NCBI GenBank assembly: GCA_942491945.1
Contig: CALODD010000015.1
Coordinates: 1-10,894 of the forward strand
Direction: 5' to 3'
Length of the DNA: 10,894 nucleotides
Source: JAJDYQ01 sp942491945
GTDB lineage: Bacteria > Pseudomonadota > Gammaproteobacteria > JAJDYQ01
In this document: one piece after another, positions 6,233 to 10,894 of the stretch
Layout: each line of letters begins with the position of its first letter
How positions within the stretch are numbered: position 1 is the stretch's first letter
Notes under the pieces: model-generated
The model's database searches: none
Seen by the model: only the letters and a program-made list of their open reading frames with translations
Told to the model about the DNA's origin: nothing
Program-made: the position numbers and the translations under genes

Positions 6233-6320
6233 CAGAAACTCTGCCTTACTTCCAATTGTGGATGGAGCGCAAGGCATACCGCAACGATACGCCGCAAGGC
6301 GAAGTAAATCAGAGTTTCTG
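6233..6320. repeat. 88-base imperfect inverted repeat after argJ
   Basis: CAGAAACTCTG (6233-6243) and CAGAGTTTCTG (6310-6320) are perfect 11-bp inverted repeats. After two mismatches the stem continues for seven more pairs (TTACTTC 6246-6252 with GAAGTAA 6301-6307). The interior carries three short GCAA-containing near-repeats (GCGCAAGGCATA, CCGCAACGATA, CGCCGCAAGGCGA) spaced 11-12 bases. No T run follows, so it is not a canonical terminator. It may be a small non-autonomous element or an mRNA-end structure. Confidence 0.6.
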
Positions 6321-6380
6321 AGATCACTTTCATAACCTATGTGCATTACAAGGTCTGTTTGTCGCGGTATTACCTTGAGA

Positions 6381-6441
6381 AAAACAGTGTTTTCCTTTAA
6401 CTTCCTCGGCCGAATTTCCCCGACAAATTCAGTACGAATTT
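6381..6441. promoter_or_regulatory. Palindromes upstream of the RND operon, possible operator region
   Basis: AAAACAGTGTTTT (6381-6393) is a perfect palindrome around a 3-base centre. GAATTT (6412-6417), AAATTC (6425-6430) and GAATTT (6436-6441) are alternating copies just before the adaptor start. TTGAGA at 6375-6380 could be a -35 box, but no good -10 is seen at the proper distance. RND operons are often repressor-controlled, and these could be binding sites; no regulator gene is visible. Confidence 0.3.
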
Positions 6442-6457
6442 AAAACGAGTGACCATC

Positions 6458-7516
6458 ATGATGAACCTTAAATCCGCTCTAGTTGTCCTGCCACTTTTCC
6501 TGACTTCAGGTGCCCTGCTGGCAGCAGAAAATGCAGAGACCTATACCGTCAAGAAAGAAGTTGCATCGGGTGCAATTGATATTGGTGGCACAGTGGTGGC
6601 ACAACAGGCGGCTGTTTTAACGGCTCAACTCCCAGGCCGCATTCAGGCGATTGCCGGAAAGGAAGGCGATCAGTTCAAAAAGGGACAAATACTGCTCAAG
6701 CTGGACGATAGCGAATTACAGGCACAACGTGTTTCTGCCGTTGCTAATGTCAATAACGCAATCACTCAATACCGCCGTGAAGTCATTTCCCCTCGTGCGA
6801 ATACCGCACCGGGCGGTATGGGACTTCCTTCCATGGTCGATCAAATGGTAACTAACCCTATGCAATCCATGATCGGTACACGCGATACCGGCGCCGAAAA
6901 ACATGCCGACCTGGTATCCATGGATGCTTCCATCAAACAGGCTCAGTCAGCCTTACGCCAGATTGATGCCAAGATGCGCGATAGTCTTAGCCTTGCGCCT
7001 TTTGATGGTGTAATTACTCGAAAATACGTCGAGATTGGCGATACCGTACAACCGGGTATGCCATTGATCGATTATGCCGACCTCAACGGTCTCGAAGTAC
7101 AGGTTGATGTACCCGCCCGACTACGTAACAAGATTAAAGCCGGCATCCACCTCCCGGTTAAACTCGATTCATCAACTACACCGATATCGGCATTGGTGAC
7201 TCGCGTCTTCCCAACGATCAATCCGACAACCCATACAGTGCGCATCAAATTAGCATTGCCGAGTGATGCCGATGCCGCTGCGGGTATGTACGCCACGGTG
7301 AGCGTCCCCGATGGCCGTAGTCAGTTAAAGAAACGCGTAGCGATTCCACCGAGAGCTATTTCTGCACAGGGTAGCCTGACAATGGTCAACGTGGTTGCTG
7401 AAAATGGCAGCCATAGCCTGCGACTGGTACGTACAGGTGATGTTTTGCTTGATGGCCGTGTAGAAATCCTTAGCGGTCTGAATGAAGGAGATACAGTGCT
7501 GTTACACCAGCCTTAA
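6458..7516 (+). CDS. RND efflux periplasmic adaptor subunit (membrane fusion protein), 352 aa
   Basis: Links an inner-membrane RND pump to an outer-membrane channel. Residues 1-22 or 23 form a signal peptide; there is no lipobox Cys. The order fits the family: first lipoyl half (GRIQAIAGKEGDQFKKGQIL, about 48-67), an alpha-helical hairpin (about 75-160), second lipoyl half (PFDGVITRKYVEIGDTVQPG, about 178-197), a beta-barrel with PTINPTTHTVRIKL, and a membrane-proximal domain at the end. The hairpin is short and broken by a Gly/Pro/Met-rich stretch with five Met (121, 126, 130, 135, 138). The start is uncertain: GTG 6449, ATG 6458 or ATG 6461 are in frame; I prefer 6458 because GAG lies eight bases upstream. 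It is followed after 36 bases by the permease gene, so the two form an operon. Confidence 0.9.
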   Translation: MMNLKSALVVLPLFLTSGALLAAENAETYTVKKEVASGAIDIGGTVVAQQAAVLTAQLPGRIQAIAGKEGDQFKKGQILLKLDDSELQAQRVSAVANVNNAITQYRREVISPRANTAPGGMGLPSMVDQMVTNPMQSMIGTRDTGAEKHADLVSMDASIKQAQSALRQIDAKMRDSLSLAPFDGVITRKYVEIGDTVQPGMPLIDYADLNGLEVQVDVPARLRNKIKAGIHLPVKLDSSTTPISALVTRVFPTINPTTHTVRIKLALPSDADAAAGMYATVSVPDGRSQLKKRVAIPPRAISAQGSLTMVNVVAENGSHSLRLVRTGDVLLDGRVEILSGLNEGDTVLLHQP

Positions 7517-7552
7517 TCACCCTTCCCCGCCACAACCACCGGGCCAGACACT

Positions 7553-10500
7553 ATGACAGATCAAACAAACAACACAGAACAAACACCACAGCCATTAGAC
7601 GAAGATCTTGGCCTGGCGGGCAATATTGCGCGCACCTTTATTCATTCGCCGCTATCGCCCCTGATTTTCATCGGTATGCTGGCACTGGGCATTCTCGGTC
7701 TTATGGTGACACCACGCCAGGAAGACCCACAGATATCTGTGCCGCTGATTGATATCTTTGTTCAGTTCCCGGGAGCTAATTCACGACAGGTCGCTAATCT
7801 GGCGATTGAGCCACTTGAGCGGATGATGAGTGAAATACCCGGTGTTAAACATGTGTACTCAGCGAGTGAACACGAGCAGGGTATTGTCACGGTACGCTTT
7901 GAAGTCGGCCAGGAAGTTGGTGGATCTATCGTTAAAATCCATGACAAGCTCAATTCCAATATGGATGTCATGCCTCCCGGAGTTTCTCACCCGCTCGTTA
8001 AACCCAAAGGAATTGATGATGTTCCGGTGGTCACACTGACCCTATGGTCTGAGGTTGTTGATTACATTACTTTGCGCAAGCTGGGAACCGAGTTACTGCA
8101 GGACATTAAACAGGTCCCGAATACTGGTCAGGGCTTCGTTGTCGGCGGTCAGTCCGATCAGGTTCGTATTGAAGTTAAGCCAGATAAACTATCCAGCCTT
8201 GGCGTGACACTTGACCAGATTGCGCAAACCATCCGCGCTGCGAACCGTGAACAGGGAACTGGCTATACCGAATCTGATGGTCGTCATTTTACTGTTTACG
8301 CGGGCAGTTTTCTGCAGTCCACAACTGATGTTGCCAATCTGTTAATCAGTACCGCAAACGGTAACCCTGTGTATGTACACGATGTCGCCGAAGTCAGCCG
8401 TGGCGGTGAAGAGCTCACTAATTTTGTCAGTTATTACACCGGCCCTGCCTACCCGCAGGAAAACGTCCACGCCAACGGTATGCCAGCCATTACCATTGCG
8501 ATTTCCAAGAAGATCGGTTCCAACGGCGTGAGTGTTGCGAACGAAATACTGGAAAAGATTGAAGCTCGTAAAGGCCAATTAATTCCTGACAATGTAAATG
8601 TCGAAGTCACACGTAACTACGGCGTGAGTGCTGATGAAAAAGTTAACAACCTCATTCTGAAACTCTTTATTGCGACCGGCGCTGTAACGCTACTGGTCTG
8701 GTTCGCTCTGGGTTTAAAACCGTCCATCGTTGTGACGCTGGTTATTCCTGTCGTAATTTTGCTAACGGTTTTCGCGGCTTACCTGCTAGGTATGACGGTG
8801 GATCGCGTTAGTCTGTTCGCACTGATTTTCTCCATCGGAATTCTGGTGGATGACGCCATTGTGGTCGTAGAAAACATTTATCGACGATGGCTAATCGATG
8901 GCAAGATGAGCACCTCGACGGCGATTGATGCCGTTCGTGAAGTCGGTAACCCTACGCTGCTCGCCACATTCACTGTTGTAGCAGCCCTTCTACCCATGGG
9001 CGCAGTCCGAGGCCTCATGGGCCCTTACATGGCACCTATCCCAGTATTAGGCTCAGTTGCCATGATGATCTCGCTGTTTGCAGCCTTTGCCTTCGTACCG
9101 TATTTCGCCATGCGTATCCGTCCTTCGATGGAACAACTGAAAAAGTCGGAGGAACGTGAACATAAAGTCGATAACTGGCTCGATGGTGTGTTCCGTAAAG
9201 TATTAGGACCATTACTGGACGACAAGAAAAAAGGCCGTCTGTTTTTCTTCGGCCTGATCGGTGTCTTCGTACTGGTCTGCATGCTGCTGGTAACCACGAT
9301 TGTTCCCGTGAAAATGTTGCCTTACGACAATAAACCTGAATTTAGTGTTGTACTGGATATGCCTACCGGCACAACTGTCATGGAAACCACCAATGCCACT
9401 CGGATGATCGCTGAGAAGTTACGTGAAATTCCTGAAGTTACCGCCTTACAAACTTATTCGGGTACGGCCAAGCCATTCGATTTCAACGGTATGGTTCGCC
9501 ACTACTACTTACGGAGTAAGCCATGGCAGGGAGAAATTCAGGTTCAGTTAGTCCACAAGAATGACCGAAGCCGCTCGAGCCATGAAATTGCCGTTGCTGC
9601 CCGTGATTTACTCAAGCCGCTCAAGCATCAACTACGCGCCACGATGACCGTTGTTGAAATGCCACCTGGCCCACCGGTATTACAAACAGTTGTAGCCGAA
9701 GTCTACGCACCAACCGATCTGGAACGTCGTCAGGTCGCTGTTGATCTGGAAGCTATCTTTCGTGCTGAAGAAGGTATGACTGATATTGATAATTATATGG
9801 AAGAGCCCTATGACACGGTTCGTTTCAAGATTGATAGCGATAAGGCCGTCCGCCGCGGCGTAGATACCAGCACTATTGTACGTAATCTCAGCCTGGCTTT
9901 TGGTACGCAAAAACTCGGTGATGTAAAACAGGGTTCTGCGCTGGAACCCACTTATATCGTCATGCAGATTCCTTTATCCAATCGCACTAATGTCGAGCAA
10001 TTATCGGATTTACCGATCCGCAACCAAGCAGGTAAAACCGTACCATTAGGTGAGCTAGGCCGCTTTGTCACATTGCCTCAGGAACCACTGATATTCCACA
10101 AAGACCTACGACCTGTTGAATATGTTGTCGGTGATGCAACGGGCCGTCTACAAGCACCAATTTACCCTATGCTTTCCGTTGGTGAACTACTGGAAGACTA
10201 CACTACACCGGATGGAAAGCCGGTCGAAGTTAGCTATGTTGGTCCACCGAAGGCACTGGACGGCCCAGGCTTTGAATGGACCGGTGAATGGACAGTGACT
10301 TATGAAACCTTCCGCGATATGGGTATCGCCTTTGGTGCGGCACTTATTATGATTTATATGCTGGTCGTGTGGCAGTTCGGTAACTTTGTCATTCCGGCCA
10401 TCATCATGGCACCTATCCCACTGACACTACTAGGTATTATCCCGGGCCATCTAATTATTGGTGCTGAATTTACAGCGACCTCCATGATTGGCTTTATCGC

Positions 10501-10822
10501 ACTCGCGGGGATTATCGTACGAAACTCGATTCTACTCGTGGACTTCGCGATTCAGGAAATTCAGAACGGCATTGATGTCCGCGAAGCTGTCATGTTGTCC
10601 TGTAAGGCACGCACACGCCCAATCATTATTACCGCACTCGCTCTGGTTGGTGGTGCGTCTGTGATCCTGACTGACCCGATTTTCCAGGGCATGGCTGCGT
10701 CACTAATGTTCGGTGTACTGGTATCAACTCTGTTAACGTTACTTGTGATTCCACTGGGCTGCATCAGCGCGTCTAAATACATGCTTGACGCAGCTCTGCC
10801 TAAATCACACGACGCAGAGTAA
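7553..10822 (+). CDS. RND efflux transporter permease subunit, 1089 aa
   Basis: Proton-driven inner-membrane pump of the AcrB/RND superfamily, expected to act as a trimer with the adjacent adaptor. TM1 is near residues 35-53. A large periplasmic loop follows, beginning PRQEDPQISVP. TM2 starts near 364. TM4 carries GILVDDAIVVVEN with the proton-relay aspartates D433-D434. The second half starts with TM7 near 562-585, then a second periplasmic loop (MPPGPPVLQTVVAEVY), and helices from about 923. In the TM10 region the motif is GIIVRNSILLVDF, with R990 where AcrB has its relay lysine. The TM4 Asp pair is of the drug/hydrophobe-exporting type rather than the CusA/CzcA metal type, but the substrate cannot be read from the sequence. 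The N-terminus is extended by about 20 polar residues, and the Shine-Dalgarno site is weak. No outer-membrane channel gene follows within the window. Confidence 0.93.
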   Translation: MTDQTNNTEQTPQPLDEDLGLAGNIARTFIHSPLSPLIFIGMLALGILGLMVTPRQEDPQISVPLIDIFVQFPGANSRQVANLAIEPLERMMSEIPGVKHVYSASEHEQGIVTVRFEVGQEVGGSIVKIHDKLNSNMDVMPPGVSHPLVKPKGIDDVPVVTLTLWSEVVDYITLRKLGTELLQDIKQVPNTGQGFVVGGQSDQVRIEVKPDKLSSLGVTLDQIAQTIRAANREQGTGYTESDGRHFTVYAGSFLQSTTDVANLLISTANGNPVYVHDVAEVSRGGEELTNFVSYYTGPAYPQENVHANGMPAITIAISKKIGSNGVSVANEILEKIEARKGQLIPDNVNVEVTRNYGVSADEKVNNLILKLFIATGAVTLLVWFALGLKPSIVVTLVIPVVILLTVFAAYLLGMTVDRVSLFALIFSIGILVDDAIVVVENIYRRWLIDGKMSTSTAIDAVREVGNPTLLATFTVVAALLPMGAVRGLMGPYMAPIPVLGSVAMMISLFAAFAFVPYFAMRIRPSMEQLKKSEEREHKVDNWLDGVFRKVLGPLLDDKKKGRLFFFGLIGVFVLVCMLLVTTIVPVKMLPYDNKPEFSVVLDMPTGTTVMETTNATRMIAEKLREIPEVTALQTYSGTAKPFDFNGMVRHYYLRSKPWQGEIQVQLVHKNDRSRSSHEIAVAARDLLKPLKHQLRATMTVVEMPPGPPVLQTVVAEVYAPTDLERRQVAVDLEAIFRAEEGMTDIDNYMEEPYDTVRFKIDSDKAVRRGVDTSTIVRNLSLAFGTQKLGDVKQGSALEPTYIVMQIPLSNRTNVEQLSDLPIRNQAGKTVPLGELGRFVTLPQEPLIFHKDLRPVEYVVGDATGRLQAPIYPMLSVGELLEDYTTPDGKPVEVSYVGPPKALDGPGFEWTGEWTVTYETFRDMGIAFGAALIMIYMLVVWQFGNFVIPAIIMAPIPLTLLGIIPGHLIIGAEFTATSMIGFIALAGIIVRNSILLVDFAIQEIQNGIDVREAVMLSCKARTRPIIITALALVGGASVILTDPIFQGMAASLMFGVLVSTLLTLLVIPLGCISASKYMLDAALPKSHDAE

Positions 10823-10841
10823 AACTACCAGCTAAAGAATG

Positions 10842-10868
10842 GGATGCGACTCATTGGAGTCGCCATCC
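10842..10868 (+). other. Hairpin downstream of the RND permease gene
   Basis: GGATGCGACTC (10842-10852) pairs with GAGTCG-C-CATCC (10857-10868) around an ATTG loop, with one bulged C. No T run follows, so it would be a weak intrinsic terminator at best; it may simply mark the 3' end of the operon. Confidence 0.4.
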
Positions 10869-10894
10869 GATTCCCGTCGTAATTCATGCGCCCG

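Noticed and set aside
7553..10822. Assignment of the RND pump as a heavy-metal (CusA/CzcA) exporter
   Set aside because: The TM4 motif is GILVDDAIVVVEN rather than the metal-type DFG..V(E/D)GAVV form, so a metal substrate is not supported.

Overview
The window looks like chromosome from a sulfur-oxidising gammaproteobacterium. MetRS and ArgJ are close to the gammaproteobacterial forms, and two adjacent, divergently transcribed genes point to sulfur metabolism: a secreted Gly/Asn-rich protein resembling sulfur globule proteins and a YeeE/YedE-type sulfur-compound transporter. This rests on recognition by eye; no database search was run.

Layout, left to right. Bases 1-583 (minus strand) hold a small conserved-looking protein of 99 aa, followed by coding-like sequence that continues in a second frame and then returns to the first as a gene running off the left edge. 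This is either two genes or one gene carrying two compensating frameshifts. Divergent from it is metG (789-2813, complete, zinc-binding type with a C-terminal tRNA-binding domain). A nested inverted-repeat element (2833-3058) and a bidirectional terminator (3088-3121) separate metG from the convergent sulfur-globule-like gene (3175-3663, minus).

That gene has a good sigma70 promoter, a good Shine-Dalgarno site, an internal 180-base tandem duplication and three successive 3' hairpins. It shares a palindrome-rich 209-base intergenic region with the divergent transporter gene (3873-5024). The transporter overlaps argJ (5008-6222) by 17 bases, so the two are probably cotranscribed and translationally coupled. 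An 88-base imperfect inverted repeat (6233-6320) follows argJ.

The last third is a two-gene RND efflux operon: a periplasmic adaptor (6458-7516) with a methionine-rich insert at its hairpin tip, and a 1089-aa inner-membrane RND permease (7553-10822). No outer-membrane channel gene lies within the window.

No RNA gene, CRISPR array, integrase or transposase was seen. The points most worth following are the sulfur-globule-like protein with its shared regulatory region, the transporter-argJ overlap, the two inverted-repeat elements and the three-frame arrangement at the left edge.
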